A stretch of DNA of 64,000 nt from Phymorhynchus buccinoides (GCA_017654935.2 CM065693.1:15057758-15121757), one strand, 5' to 3'. Positions 34,860-47,275 are shown, counted from the first letter of the stretch. Translations and numbers: made by a program. Notes: generated from the sequence alone by a model not told the origin.

Positions 34860-36060
34860 TGTTGGGAACGGGAAGGGACCCAAAATATGCGAAAGCTTGG
34901 GGTGACTTGGAGAGGGTGGGGGTGAACAAATGAATGCGATAATAGAAATGGTGGGAAAGAGGGCAGTTCTTAATGTTTTGATAGTCGCTTGTATCGACCC
35001 TAATTATGTTAAAAAATTTTGCGAAGCATGATTTGTCATTCATTTTTCCTTAGTTTTGTTTCCATTTTTCATGCATGCAAATGTTGTTGTGTTTTTTTTA
35101 TTGTATTGTGTGCTTGTACGAGACCACACTGTAATTTCACCTTACGTGATAATAAAGTATTTTTTGACTTCAATTATACTTGAGTATAATAGTTACAATA
35201 TGAAAATTCTAAGAAGAAACATACATTACGTACATGATAAGACCACATTCACATTCTCAATCAAGTTTAAAATAATAACACACGGCCCAGGCCGCTACGT
35301 GCCCGGTGACAATCTCAGCCTGTGTGAACGGTGTGTGATACAGGACTCCCCATTTTGTTTGACCATAGAGGGTATTTTCACCCCTAGGAAGCAGCTATAG
35401 AGGGTCTTTTCACCCCCAGGGTGAACTTATAGAGGGTGAAAAATCAAAACAAAATAAGCATAAAGACACGTGGGTACTGTCAAAAAAATGTAAAGTAAAG
35501 TAAAGTAAAGGAAGGAAGGAAGAAAGAAAGGGAAGTTGAGGGCTCCATTGGAATTAGAGGGGTGGAAGAGGAAGGGTCTTTATCTTCTAACTTAAACAGA
35601 CAGCAGTGGTACCAGACTCGTAAACTTTGGGCTGACAATGACATGCCTAATTGGTCTCATGGGTCTGCAGTAGACGGGCTTTTCGGGCTGGGTGAAATGG
35701 GAGACTGGCTCACGCACTTGGAGACTGGCTCACGCACTTGGCAGATTTGTAGTGCGTCTCAACCCTCGAGTAGTAATTATAGTGGTAATTGTAGTGCGTC
35801 GTTTCACCCCCAGTACGAAGTTTTAATGCGTCTGTCACGCACATTTGACGCACAGAATGGGGAGCCCTGTGATACCACAAAACCGCTTCTACTTAAAAAT
35901 AATCGACATCTACTCACTGAGTTCTTTGATTTATGTTGAGCGCCAATGTGTTTGTATATATGTACGTGTGCGTGCGCTGTTTTGCTTGTAAACACGTCGA
36001 TATGATGCAGTATGACGTGAATTATATTCTAGTGTGCCGGATAGCCAAACTACTGAAATG
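34860..36060. other. No gene seen; includes 33-base direct repeats
   Basis: Contains GGAGACTGGCTCACGCACTT twice in tandem (35700-35740) and GGTCTTTTCACCC repeats near 35370-35430. The 125-codon + frame at 35562-35939 has no matching splice sites or recognisable domain. A possible retroposon 3' end with AATAAAG is near 35150. Confidence 0.5.
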
Positions 36061-36069
36061 TGTCATCAG

Positions 36070-36530
36070 TAGAGTTGGGGTGAAAAACCGGTTTGAACTG
36101 AAAAACCGGTGCTAAATTTTCGCGGTTAGAAAAACCGGTTCGAGTTCCTGTGAACCGTTTTTTTAACTGCATACTGAAAGTAAGTTTTTCGTAGAATAAC
36201 ACATTCTTTTCGAAGAACACCGATTCTCAGCGCAGATTGGATGTTTGTAAACCAAGAGTAGCTGTTTCTAGTTGGTGGTGGTGTAAGTCTAGTGTCGAGT
36301 AGAGTATGTGTGTGTGTGTGTGTGTGTGTCATAAGTGTCTTTATTGTGTGTGTTACGTGTGCGTGTGTGTGTGTGAATATTCTGACAAATAAATATGTGT
36401 TTGCATAGGTGAAACTAATGATGCCAGTACTTGTTTAAAAAAAACACGGTTCTCTGACCGGTTTCCCCTCATCGGACGGACCAGTTTTATCGAACCGGTG
36501 TTTAGATTTTTGAACCGGTTCTCAACTCTA
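36070..36530. mobile_element. Foldback MITE (TAGAGTTGRG..AACCGGTT ends)
   Basis: TAGAGTTGGGGTGAAAAACCGG at the left and GAACCGGTTCTCAACTCTA at the right, with TA at both outer ends; AACCGGTT recurs at subterminal positions. Confidence 0.8.
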
Positions 36531-36539
36531 GTCATCACG

Positions 36540-37500
36540 ACCATGTTAATCACTTTGCTATTCTGCAATTTAACTTTCCATTGTATTTGTAATACATTTT
36601 TGGGGTTTCCATAGAATGTTTTCATAATTCAGTGTTTTGATCATTCCGCCTTCACCATTCGGCATTTTTCGGTTTGTTTTGATCATTCTGCATTCACCAT
36701 TCGGTATTTTCCGGTGTATAGACACACAGAGGGAGAGGGGAAGGGGGGTGTTGATCTACACCTTCACCGAAAATGCATTTGCTGACGAAAAATTAGACTA
36801 GGACAGAGTAGGAAGTTTCTATCCCTGAACATAGTCTGAGTGTTGCAGCAATCCCGTAACCGTAGCCACTGTGAAACAAGAAAGTACAATCTGTCTTGCG
36901 TTGTCGGCAAACCGAGTCTACGCGATGGAAACACGCGCGATTATGCCGCATGTTTATTAAGAGCATTTGTTCAAAATTATCCTAACTGCACAAACCTTGC
37001 TTTTGTTCTTTCTTTTCCCCATTCTGTTGCAAAAGTATGTGGCTGAAAGTTTGGGGAAATAAATGTTTTCTCTAGTTTTGACCGGGGCATTCGTTCCGCT
37101 AGCAGGCGGCCATTACAAAAGGGGAGCAGTTAGTAAGTATGGAGCATAGCTCTTGAAAACAACGAGTATTTTCTACCAATTACTGCAATGCAAAAATGGT
37201 AGGAATACTTGAACATTTCGACCTTAGATAAAATTCAGCATGATTTTTAAAACATTAACAAATTAAATAACTAATAAACCTTTTTAGGCATTTCACTATA
37301 GAAACCGATCCCTTCTAATTCAGCACGTGTCTTTTTGCCGTGACAGGTCAGCTTGCAGTGCAGTGCTCACTCTGAATCCAATCATCCCTAGCCCTATTTA
37401 GTTCACTAGGCCTGACCACTTCGTCGTGGCATGACAATCATGAAAATCGTGCAATTTTGGACACAGCTCACGGAGTTTCTAAGATTATCTAGCTTTCTTA
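36540..37500. other. No gene seen; contains a duplicated segment
   Basis: The 36778-36880 block copies 33735-33832. TTCGGCATTTTTCGG-type sequence repeats at 36650-36715. Confidence 0.5.
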
Positions 37501-37603
37501 TTAAAGACCCCGCACGTCAAGTGTCAAAATCACGGTTTTCACGTGTTTTCCTAATCTTCCTAGCATACGAGGGAATGTGATACATGACGTGCGGGGTCTT
37601 TAA
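37501..37603. mobile_element. TTAA-flanked foldback MITE (AGACCCCGCACGTCA), copy 2
   Basis: TTAA at 37501-37504 and 37600-37603; arms AAGACCCCGCACGTCA and TGACGTGCGGGGTCTT are exact complements. Sister of 24946-25065. Confidence 0.92.
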
Positions 37604-37639
37604 AACAAGCCCACTGAGTAAAATGTGATTAGGTACTTT

Positions 37640-38030
37640 ATTGTTAGAGGCGTCTCAGTGAAATTCGGGTTGCTCCCACCTGGAGAGCGCATGGGTGCAA
37701 CTACACAAAATGAAAACCCCCCAGAAAGGCCGGGGTCTAGGGGTAATGTCCCCCTGCAGCTGAAGAAAAAATGATTTATTTAAGGTATTTCAGTTCGCTT
37801 TTGCCACAATTTATACAAATGCTTATTATTTTTAAAGTCTAAAAAATACAGTAGACACACAAAGATCTTGTTTGACAAGTTTTAAAAACAGGTAAAATTC
37901 AAAAACAGGAAATCCTTGTATACCAGGAAAAGTTGCACCCATGGGAACTCGTCGCAGCCAGAGGCTGTCCTAATTTAAAAAATTAATTAATTTGTATGCG
38001 ATTTTTGTGTGACTGATGATGTGCGGGCAT
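37640..38030 (-). mobile_element. SINE family S (minus) interrupted by MITE-C
   Basis: GTGAAATTCGGGTTGCTCCC .. GGAGAGCG (37658-37689) continues after the MITE-C as CGTCGCAGCCAGAGGC (37951). Confidence 0.82.
37690..37943. mobile_element. MITE-C, copy 2
   Basis: Ends CATGGGTGCAACTAC and AGTTGCACCCATG. Inserted in the SINE tail, so it is younger than that SINE. Confidence 0.92.
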
Positions 38031-38031
38031 G

Positions 38032-38062
<31 letters not shown>

Positions 38063-38173
38063 CTGCAGCCATGGTCACATGTTACACTACCAACTCTTGT
38101 GTTTCTCTGGCCGTCTGTATCTTTGATATGTGTTTGTGTGTGTGAATTAAATCTTGCGTGTGTGTGTGGATAC

Positions 38174-38407
38174 TTCTTTGCACACGTTAAACCCAGTGGC
38201 AACAAAAAAGTTGTCATTTTGGTCAAAAATTACCCACCCACCCCTTTCCTTCCTCATCAATCACACAAAAATTGCATGCAAATAAATAAAAATTTAAAAA
38301 ATGGGTGGCGCGCATCTGTCTGCGACGCGCTCTCCAGGTGATAGCAACCCAGATTTGACAGAAACGCCTCTGTGACTATAATTATAAAGTACCAAATACC
38401 AATAAAT
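38174..38407 (+). mobile_element. SINE family S, 5'-truncated copy
   Basis: CACACGTTAAACCCAGTGGC to GTACCAAATACCAAT; a (GT)n tract precedes it. Confidence 0.88.
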
Positions 38408-38854
38408 CTTGTGTGTGTTTGTGTGAAACCCAACCAACCAACAAAGACGGCAGAGCCATACAACTGTACTCCCACCCAGTCCCAGTCACTGATGAAAGTC
38501 AGTGCAGATAATTTTGTACCATTGTGGGTTTTTTTTATGTTAAAAATGTCCTGTATGGCAACAATGAGAAATTAAATACTTTACAATAAAGCACAAACAT
38601 GTATTTTAGCACCCCTCCCCCCTTACATTTTTGCACTGAAAATGTTCACCAAAAAACAACATTCTGCAAATTTTGCGATTTTCCACCTCTCTCTCTCTCT
38701 CTCTCTCCCCTCCCACCCCACCCCTCCCTCACCACCCCCATCAACCTCGCTCCCGATTTGCAATGCTCCACATGGGCCTCAGCCCACACCCATCCCCACC
38801 CAAGGGACAGGGATAGAGGTGGGGGAAGGCAGAGCTGTCCAGTAGTCATATAAT

Positions 38855-39293
38855 TATGACATAGCACCACGGGCAGGACATTAAAATAAGTGTCAAAATG
38901 GCCATTCTGAGATAACGATACAGATAGAAACTTCAGACAATTCTCTTTCAAATGATATAAGAACCATTCTTGTAACGTTTTCCGATTTAGAGTTACGAGC
39001 ATTTAAAGTTGGTAGGTTGACTGTTGGCCATTTTGAGATAACAGCCTAAAGTTTAGCCTAGCTGAACAAAATGCATCAACCTACTCATTTCAAAGCACTT
39101 TTTGGAGTATTCACATAATTTAGAGACCATAACAAGGATTGTCCTTTATAAATATGAAAGATGAGATGTTAGAGAGCACAAAAATATTCATAACTCAAAA
39201 TTGATTTTTTTTAAATAAGATTTTGGACTTTGCAAGCCTGTTGTGAGAAACTAGCCCAGCGACTTAATGTCCCTTTCGTGGTGCTGCGTCACA
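38855..39293. mobile_element. MITE-P, copy 3
   Basis: Left end decayed (ATAGCACCACGGGCAGGACA); right end TTTCGTGGTGCTGCGTCACA. Confidence 0.88.
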
Positions 39294-39299
39294 TCTAAT

Positions 39300-39830
39300 T
39301 ATACAAAGTTAAATGCAATATACAGTAACATACATTGTACTTTACGCCACCCCAGTCAACTCCCCCTTTTCATTTAATATTTGTATTGGAAAAAACGTCC
39401 AGCATTCTGCCATTCTTGGGAAAGGAGCAGGTTAAGATCAGCCTGAGATTATTTTCATAAAATTGAAAGAAGATTTTGAAATTTAAGGGGCGTAAACATG
39501 AGGTGTGTGTGTGTGTGTGTATGTGTGTTGTAGGTGTGTCACAAAATCAGTATCTTTGAAATATTTAAATTTGATTCATTGGGGTTACGTTGAAATGGCT
39601 TGCCATACTGTAAATCAGACATCATGGGCCACATCTGCAAGGCTGAAGGAACCACCGTACCAAAGTTCATTACTATTGGTTCAGTGGTTTAAATGCAATG
39701 ATATGGTACAGATTTTGATTTTTATCACACAATCGTGACAATGATAATTCCGAATTAAAAAATGTCCTGTGTCGGTATGGGGCAATACTGAGAAATCAAA
39801 TTTGTTGCAATTTTGTTTTTTTGCTCTTAT
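39300..39830. other. No gene seen
   Basis: Unclassified sequence with a short GT tract near 39503-39532. Confidence 0.5.
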
Positions 39831-39835
39831 CTTTT

Positions 39836-40140
39836 GGGTTGTACAGTGGCATTGTTCCCACGCCACTCATTCCGAATCCCAACTCGCAGCCACACCCTTG
39901 TTTGCTTAGTTTGTGGAAACCGAATTCAGCATTCCAAAGGGAGCAAATTTATGTTAGGCCATCAGGAAGCAGCCAACCAAGGAGACACTGCACAGCTGCT
40001 ACGTCATTTAAGGAGTTCAGTGGAGCCTGTTCTGAGCTAACATACGAAGGACACTACCTACTAAGCCCCCCCACTGATGACAATAATGTCTTAGTCACAG
40101 AGCCAGCGTGAGTGGGGTCTTCCTCAGAGGGCACCACCAC
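39836..40140 (-). mobile_element. SINE copy related to 46772-47275
   Basis: Matches the reverse of its 3' half: CCACGCCACTCATTCCGAAT, CCCAACTCGCAGCCACACCC, TATGTTAGGCCATCAGGAAG. Confidence 0.75.
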
Positions 40141-40403
40141 GACCGTCCACCGACAGCTCCCCAGAAAATACTGATCCCATGACTTTTACGCGAACGCTCC
40201 AAGGGCACAGACTGGATTGGAAATCAAAACCGAGCTCACCATGAGAGCAGGGCATGCAAGGCCACAGATTTTCATACATTTTTTTTTAATGATTGATGGA
40301 AATGAGGCAGATGATTATGAAGATGATGATGCAATGGAGTTCTGTATCGGCCTGAGACTATAGAGTATAATTATGTCACAGAGCTGACGAAATAAAGTGT
40401 ATC

Positions 40404-40445
40404 ATCCTCTCAGTCTCTATGGACACATATGGGACATTGCTTCAT
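40404..40445 (+). repeat. Dispersed repeat R, fragment
   Basis: Only the TCCTCTCAGTCTCTATGGAC ACATATGGGACATT part is present. Confidence 0.6.
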
Positions 40446-40511
40446 ATTTCGATTGGGGTCACAGAGCTGTACTCTACACTTCCTTTCATAATAATATTCT
40501 GGTGTTAACCA

Positions 40512-40664
40512 GGGCCTGTATTCACGTTGAGATAGCATGAGACTTAGCATGATGCTAACTTAGAAGCTCTTCCAATGTCCTATAGGATTTAATAGGACTT
40601 TTGGAAGAGCTACTAAGTTAGCATGATGCTAAGTCTCATGCTATCTCAACGTGAATACAGGCCC
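40512..40664. mobile_element. Near-perfect foldback MITE (GGGCCTGTATTCACGTTGAG)
   Basis: The 153-bp element folds almost completely on itself: arms of about 65 bp from GGGCCTGTATTCACGTTGAG, loop around TCCTATAGGATTTAATAGGA. Confidence 0.92.
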
Positions 40665-40954
40665 AGGCCCAATAACTAGTCACCTACAGTGTTGGTCATG
40701 AATTTTGAACAACACTCTCAGAATCGCATCCGTCAAATGGGAGAAGTTCTAGGGTGTGATTTCAGTCCTCCCATTGAGCCCATAGCCACTCACTCTGGGT
40801 AGGAGTCGGTCCAGGAAGGAAAAAAAACCTCACTGCCGATGGGATTTGAAACCAAGCCATTTGTCTGCAACGTTATCACTGTGCCACAGTGGCTGGTGTT
40901 TAAATGTGTTTCAGTATGTTGATAGGACTTGTCATACTACAAATCTGACTTTCT

Positions 40955-40968
40955 GACTGAATGTGGAA

Positions 40969-41001
<33 letters not shown>

Positions 41002-41222
41002 GTGCCCATGCACTTAGCATATGTTAAACCCAGTGGCAACGAAAAAAGTTGTCATTTGGTCCAAATTTACCCCCCCCCCCCATCCTTCCTGATCAGTCAC
41101 ACAAAAATCGTATGCATTATTTATTAATTAGATGGCGCGCCTCTGGCTGCGATGCGCTCTCCAGGTGGGAGCAACCCGAATTTCATAGACGCCTCTGTGA
41201 CTATAAAGTACCTAATACCTAA
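40955..41222 (+). mobile_element. SINE family S, 5'-truncated copy
   Basis: GAATGTGGAATCTTTCGGAT to GACTATAAAGTACCTAATACC. Confidence 0.9.
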
Positions 41223-41484
41223 TGTGACTGAATGAAAGTGCAAGAACATGAGCCTAAAAGGCCCAGCCACACTGCATACGATTTGACCCCAATACCATAC
41301 GATTGTGATGATCTCTGTGAGTCATGATTCATGTGAAATACTTCTGTCTAAAAATAACTCTACTGTTTCCGTTCATTATACTCATGTACACTGCAATGTA
41401 CGAATAAAATAAAAAGTCTGAAACAAAATAAGATATTTTATCAGATCTGTGTACAAGAGACTACAAATATAGTGAACATAACTA

Positions 41485-42735
41485 AGCTGCCCACAAAAAG
41501 TTAGGGAACACTTTCAAAATACACATGGTTTGGTTATTTTCTTATATTCTCAAAACGCTTCGTATCTAGAACTTAATACTTGGCAGCCACATCCACAAGA
41601 GACATGGCCTTACACTGACAGCAAAAATGCTTTACGGTCGTCATCGGTTAATGTGAGTTTTAAAAGGCACCAACATTTTAAAAAATGTGTAACATTTTCA
41701 ATGCATCAGCATTTATTCCACAAATGTGAATTGAGTAAAATGGTACTCAGCACATGTTAGCAGGAAGCTTAACGAATAAGTACAGCTCGAAAAAAGATAA
41801 TTTTAAAACAAAAGAGATTGGCTGTGCAGTGAAAGTTGAGCCCTTTGGATCTAGGGAGAGCCCTGGAAAGCTACAGGAAGGTGTGTCTGTGCAGGAACCG
41901 CTGTCACAGCTTAATAATGATTAATAAGTTGGTGACTACTTTCCTGTACAGCCACCCCCTCCGGCAGCTATGCGATTCCTCCTTGGCGGAGGTGCTGGAA
42001 GTCAAATTCTTTCACCCAAAGAGAAGGCGTGTGCCATCTCTTTTCTAATGGCCGCCAAATCATTTACACGAAATTTTCGCAATAAAGCCTTTTTTTTCTT
42101 CTTTAAATTTTGTTTTTTTATACATTTTATCTAAAGGAGTTTCGCTCACAACAAAGGAAATAACTCCAATGTTTTTTTACTGCACTAAAAAAAAAAGAAA
42201 ACGCTTCAACCACAATGAGTGACCTTCACCCACCCCATCCAAAATGGCTACCCTCTCCGGCATCTCCGCTAAGGAGGAATCCCCGTTTTGACGGTTTAAT
42301 GTTCTAGGAAACCAGAGCAAAGTGAGAGTTACGATCCTTGAAAAGGCTGTCTTTCTGGTGATCTCGACGTGTTTCTTGCAAAAACTCATCCGTCAGGGTC
42401 CACCTTTAAGAAAGGACCTTATTGAGAGTTGTACTCATTCTTGAAGCTTTCTGCTAACATGTGATGAGTGTCATGTTGCACAAATCACTCTTTGGACAAA
42501 ATGCTGAAGCACTAAATTTGTTGCATTTATTTAAAATTTGGAGGCGTTTCTAAATTCACGTTACCATGGAAACCAACGACAATCACGAAACATTTTTACT
42601 TTCACTCTAAGGCCACGTCTCTTGTGTATGTAACTGCCATGTTTTAAGGTCCAGACGCAAAGCGTTTTGAAGCTACAAGCAAACTACCAAAACATGTGTA
42701 CTTTGAAAGTGTTCCATAACTTTTGGGGGGCAGCT
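41485..42735. mobile_element. Tc1/mariner-like non-autonomous element with TA duplication
   Basis: Ends AGCTGCCCACAAAAAGTTAG .. ACTTTCAAAATACACATG and the complement CATGTGTACTTTGAAAGTGT .. GGGGGGCAGCT give about 45-bp imperfect inverted repeats, flanked by TA on both sides. It has no transposase frame and carries an FB element inside. Confidence 0.85.
41969..42412. mobile_element. Foldback element FB, copy nested in the mariner-like element
   Basis: CGATTCCTCCTTGGCGGAGG on the left, GGAGGAATCCCCGTTTTGAC and AACTCATCCGTCAGGGTCCA on the right. Confidence 0.88.
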
Positions 42736-42770
42736 TAGTAGAATTTAATCAGATTTATTTAGACAGAATA

Positions 42771-43325
42771 GGGGTCGCGCTAACGCATGTTTCTTGCGTA
42801 TTTGACGCGCTTTAAAAATCGCTGACGCATTTTACGGCGTAAACGGTTTACGCGTAATCCATTGCAAAATGACGTCCGCTCAAAATCGCATCTGAGTCAA
42901 GATGGTGAATCAGACTTTAGAAGTTTAGAAGTCCTACACGTATAGTGGTTCTGCTACACCAAACATTGGAACAGACTATAGAAAAGTGCCACTGCTTTCA
43001 GAGGAGGTAAGTATCCCATCCTTTCTCTTTCATTAGTTATCCAGATTCTGCCCAGTACTGTTGTGCAGTGCAGTGTGGTGGGAAAATCACTGTAAGCGCA
43101 TTGGGGTGATCAACAGGGCTCGTGTCGACTTTGAGGATCGCCGTGATCGCCGAAAATGACTGGTTAGTGAATAAAAATGCATGTTTTTGTTGCTGGTCTA
43201 GTTTTCATTGTTTTTAGCTTAGATTTATTATTTTGTTCTTTGACGCAATTTTTTGCTTCCCTTACGCATTTTTTTGCCGACGTCGCGTAAGCAAAACGCA
43301 TTTTCAAAAACACTAGCACGACCCC
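42771..43325. mobile_element. DNA element with GGGGTCGYGCTA ends
   Basis: Ends GGGGTCGCGCTAACGC and the complement of AGCACGACCCC; subterminal TTGACGC / GCGTAA motifs at both ends. Partial copy at 34217-34310. Confidence 0.8.
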
Positions 43326-43429
43326 TGCAGTAGAATTTCACGTCAAGCGTGCCTCACGAATGTCAAAATCGAATTGTACTTGTAGTGAATCGAATGGTAT
43401 GCAATGTAGCCGGCCTTTAACTGCCTGTC

Positions 43430-44210
43430 TGAATGACTGAAGGTTACTTGTCCAGTGAATACCTGATAGGCTCAATACAATGTGTTCATGCTTGAAGTGC
43501 ATGGATCGAATCACGAATCCCGTAGTCTGGATGACCGTAGGGGCTCCTCTGAAGATTTTACAACCAGTTTCTTCCACTCTTCCCGGTTTTTGGCTTTTCT
43601 TAGTGTGTCTTTCAGTGCATGGATAAGAAGTGCAAAGATAATAATCAAAGGACATTGACTGATTTCTGTAAACTGGTCTTTCGATACAATATTATGCATT
43701 CTCCTAGCCGCCCACCATTTGTCTGACGAGAATAGTTAAGAACTGCCACAATTTCAATAGACGATTTTCAGAAAAAAAGTAGGGGAGAGCACTTCGTGAA
43801 AATTAGAGTTGTTTACCTCCATTACTCGGTCAAACACCATAGCAACAATGCAACAATGGCGTCAAAACTTGAAACCGCAGGATGTCAGTCAGCGACTTGC
43901 AAACATTGCTTTAGAAAAATTAGGGGTAGCCAATTATAGAACTTGCAAAACATGACGTACAAATATAAATGACATAATTTTTTAGAATGATGCACAGTGT
44001 TTTAAGTGCTGTATGTCTGCTCAAACACACGAGACCATAGGCTACGAGAGCTGATGGTAGAGTGACTTCCCCTGTTTGACCGATTGAATTAGGCAAGATC
44101 ACTCCCACACACCATGAAATTACTCCTCTTAATTATTTCCGAACAATTCCTATTGTCTCACCCACCTGTTTCCATGGAGGCGATTCATTTACACTAAAGA
44201 ATGTGCGTGT
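43430..44210. other. No gene seen
   Basis: Unclassified intronic or intergenic sequence; frames on the - strand at 43338-43655 partly derive from the element end. Confidence 0.5.
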
Positions 44211-44405
44211 GCGTGTGTGTGTGTGTGTGCGTGTGTTTGTACAAGTGTATGTTTGAGTAAGTTTGTGTGCGTTTCAGTGAGAATGTGTTTGATGAAATGT
44301 GTGTGGGTCTGTGTGTGTATGTCTGTGTGCAAGAACGCATTCACTCTCATGCGTGCACGTACGTGCGTGTGTGTCTGTTTTGCGTGTGTGTGCGTGTGCG
44401 AGTGT
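44209..44405. repeat. (GT)n-rich tract
   Basis: Imperfect GT repeats. Confidence 0.9.
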
Positions 44406-44559
44406 TTCAATGCTGATTGTAAAGCGCTTTGTGCTCGATAAAAAAGCGCTATATAAATATCCGTTTATTAGGATTCTCCCTAAAGGAGAATACTATTGCA
44501 TTCGTCAAAATTCTTCTTTTTTTCCCTTCTTTTTCTTCCCCTTTTTTCTTGTCGGATTA

Positions 44560-45300
44560 GGCTGAAATTTTCAGAAAAGTTGCAGGACCTTTTGGGTATG
44601 TGAAATTTCAAATTTTAAATGATTTCGCCAAATTGTCGGCAACATATGGCCGAAAAAACGCAAAATTGGTGAAATTTCAATCTTGAATTTCTCAAAAACG
44701 GCAGCACGGATTTCGTTCATGTTTTCAGAATTTACTACAAAGTAGATTTGCAACACTTCCGGCATAAAACTCAAACGGAAGTCTGAACCGGAAGTGCCAC
44801 AGCTATGGTCAGGCAGCTTTTATTTGGTTCACGGAATAGCCAAAACCGTAAGTGACGTCACAAATCTAACTATTGGATATTGTAGCCCTTATGTTGGCCC
44901 AGGTCTGAAAGGAGTTTGTTGACGATATGTTAAACACTTTGGAAGTTATTCAAATATATGTAAATTTGGTTGACCTACTTTCACTGGGTTTTTTACTTTT
45001 CAATCGATTTCGCTTAAATTGACAGGAAAATTGACAGACACTATTCTCATGCTGAATATCCAATATTATGCCGATTGGTCAAATTTTGGCCAAAATATGG
45101 GCTAACAATGGCCACATCCGGCCAATATTCAATCTTGAATAACTCAAAAACGGCTTCGCGGAATGCATTCATATTTTCACTGTTTATTAAGGAGTATTTT
45201 TGCAACACTTCCGATATGAAACTGAGCCAGAAATGCCGACTGGAAGTGGAGACAAACAATTTCAAATGTATTTACTCAAAACCACTTCAACAAAATGCAT
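44560..45300 (+). repeat. Diverged direct repeat, ~110-bp units ~465 bp apart
   Basis: CAATCTTGAATTTCTCAAAAACGG .. TTGCAACACTTCCGGCATAA (44678-44766) is echoed by CAATCTTGAATAACTCAAAA .. TTTGCAACACTTCCGATATG (45129-45218). Confidence 0.75.
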
Positions 45301-45568
45301 AGAATGCTATTTAGATTATGTCATAGCTCAGATGTTACAGTGACGCAAAGTGACACTGATGTCATTGGTGTCTTGCGGTAAGCTGTGACGTATAGTAGCT
45401 TATGAAATTGCGGTAGGCCACAACAATATCGCCACAGAAAGAGAGAGAGATGGTTGATGAAAAGGGAGAATCCTGTCATGTTTGTCTTTAAGACAAATAT
45501 AAGCCATCTAGTTATTATAATTATTATTATTTATCTAATTTGTCTTACATTTTATTTTTATCTCCCTG

Positions 45569-46107
45569 TACAGCGCTGGCTGAACCTTAAAAAATGTACT
45601 CGCCCTTTTGGGCGAGTAACTGAACAATTTTACTCACTCAAAGTCAAACAGATTTTCACTAGCCCGAAGAGAACAATAATAATCCCTGAGAACACCACAC
45701 ACACACACAGGGGAGAAGGAAGAGAGAGAGCTAAAGGAGAGAGAGGAAGAGAAAGAGAAAAGAAAGAGTGGGAAGGAAAGAAAGGACAGAAGTAAAGAGA
45801 AAGAGAAATGACAGGGGGAGAGAGGTGGGGAAGAGAGAAAGGGGGAGGAAGAGATTGAGAAGGCTGCCTTTCCTTTCTTTTCAGTACCAGTGCTGGCATG
45901 TTGTTATCTTAGCAGACAGCTCAGCTTGCTTTGATAGTGGGTTGTGAGGGAGAGATGGTGTGGGGAGACTCAGCAGTAAAAAAAGAGAGATGTGCAGCAC
46001 TGAAATTTACAGTCGCCCATCGGGCTAGTGACTTTTGAAATCTACTCGCCCACAGATTTTTATACTAGCCACTGACTACCAGGCTAGTAGTTTGGGCCAG
46101 CCCTGCT
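45569..46107. mobile_element. TA-flanked DNA element (CAGCGCTGGCT ends)
   Basis: TACAGCGCTGGCTGAACCTT and GGGCCAGCCCTGCTGTA form imperfect inverted ends with TA outside; ACTCGCCC motifs occur near both ends. Confidence 0.7.
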
Positions 46108-46204
46108 GTATGTAATTGTAAACACAATGTTGTTGAAATTCACTGACAGCACACCAATTGTTTTTAATATTGATTTTTGTTTCTTGTGTATGTGACTGTG
46201 TGTG

Positions 46205-46247
46205 CTTTTACGTGTGTGTGTGTGTGTGTGCGTGTGTGTGTGTGTGT
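46205..46247. repeat. (GT)n microsatellite
   Basis: Short GT tract. Confidence 0.9.
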
Positions 46248-46249
46248 AC

Positions 46250-46770
46250 AATTATGGGCCCAATTCAAAGTTCTTTAATGATCTGGATAAACATGTTATG
46301 AAGTGTAACATATGTGTCAAACATGTAGATACTACTACTACTACTAGTTACAGACATCTAGTTTACAACCACTTATTTTTACAAAGACAATTAACACACA
46401 ATACAGTTCATACAATTTACAGATATTTTCCAAAACTGATAATTCAGACACACTACATAAAGACAAATTACGGACATATATTCATCAGAACAATGTACAG
46501 AGACACTTGCAAGCACTTTTAAAGTCAGACAATTCAGCATAAAAGAACAGAAACTGAACATTTTTACAAAACAAAAAACAAACAATTTACTGACAATTTA
46601 CATGTGAAACCGAACAGCTGTACTTAAGACAATGTACAAAGGTACATGGACAGTATACACTCACACAGACAATTTAGACTCTTTACAAAAACACACAATA
46701 CAGTTACATACAGTTTACAGATATTTTTTAAAACTAATAATTCAGACACATTACATAAACTGATAAAGAC
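46250..46770 (+). repeat. ACA-rich sequence with a loose ~300-bp direct repeat
   Basis: CACACAATACAGTTCATACA ATTTACAGATATTTT (46395) recurs as CACACAATACAGTTACATAC AGTTTACAGATATTTT (46690); many GACAATTTACA-like words between. Confidence 0.7.
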
Positions 46771-46771
46771 A

Positions 46772-47275
46772 AAGTTGGTTGAGTCGCTGCTCGTAATCCG
46801 CCAGGTTTGCGAGTGTGCGGGTTCGAATCCAGCTCGGGTTGCAGTGGTGTGTCCTTGAGAAAAGGCACTTTACTCTTATTTTCCTCACTCCACCCGGGAG
46901 TAAATGGGTACCTGACGTCAGTTGGGGAAAAAATCCTTCGGATGAGACTTAAGAACCGAGGTCCCGTGTGCAAACGCATGCACAAAGATCTTGCGCACAC
47001 GTTAAAGCCCATTCCACAATTCAGTAGAAGCAGGCCATGTTATGCCGGGGGAATGGATGACACGAACTCACATAGCATGCATCCTGTGCGCCAATTGCAG
47101 TCTAAACGAAGACTTTGGACGTGCCTCCTGATGGCCTAACATAGATTCGCTCCCCTTGGACTGCTGGTCTCGGATTCTGCGACTTCAACAAGCCGGGGTG
47201 TAGCTGCGAATTGGAATTCGGAATGAGCGGCGTGGGAGCAACACCACTGTACGACCCAGAAAAAAAAAAAAAAAG
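46772..47275 (+). mobile_element. ~500-bp SINE with tRNA-like head and poly-A tail
   Basis: The head GTTGAGTCGCTGCTCGTAAT .. GGGTTCGAATCCAGC carries a B box. The body includes TGTCCTTGAGAAAAGGCACT and CACTCCACCCGGGAGTAAAT, widespread SINE body motifs in marine invertebrates. It ends in A(15) at 47260-47274. Related pieces: 29375-29620 and 39836-40140. Confidence 0.82.

Larger units (their letters stand above)
41262..43425. mobile_element. Outer foldback element split by nested insertions
   Basis: Left half (41262-41415, AAAGGCCCAGCCACACTGCA TACGATTTG) and right half (43328-43425, ATGGTATGCAATGTAGCCGG) match the uninterrupted relative at 61780-62010. Everything between is other elements. Confidence 0.75.

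Noticed and set aside
35562..35939. 125-codon + frame MEEEGSLSSNLNRQQ..
   Set aside because: No recognisable domain, contains a 20-base tandem duplication, and has no matching splice sites; probably chance or decayed repeat.
36840..37046. 68-codon + frame MLQQSRNRSHCET..
   Set aside because: Its first part is the segment duplicated at 33793; no splice support and no recognised domain.
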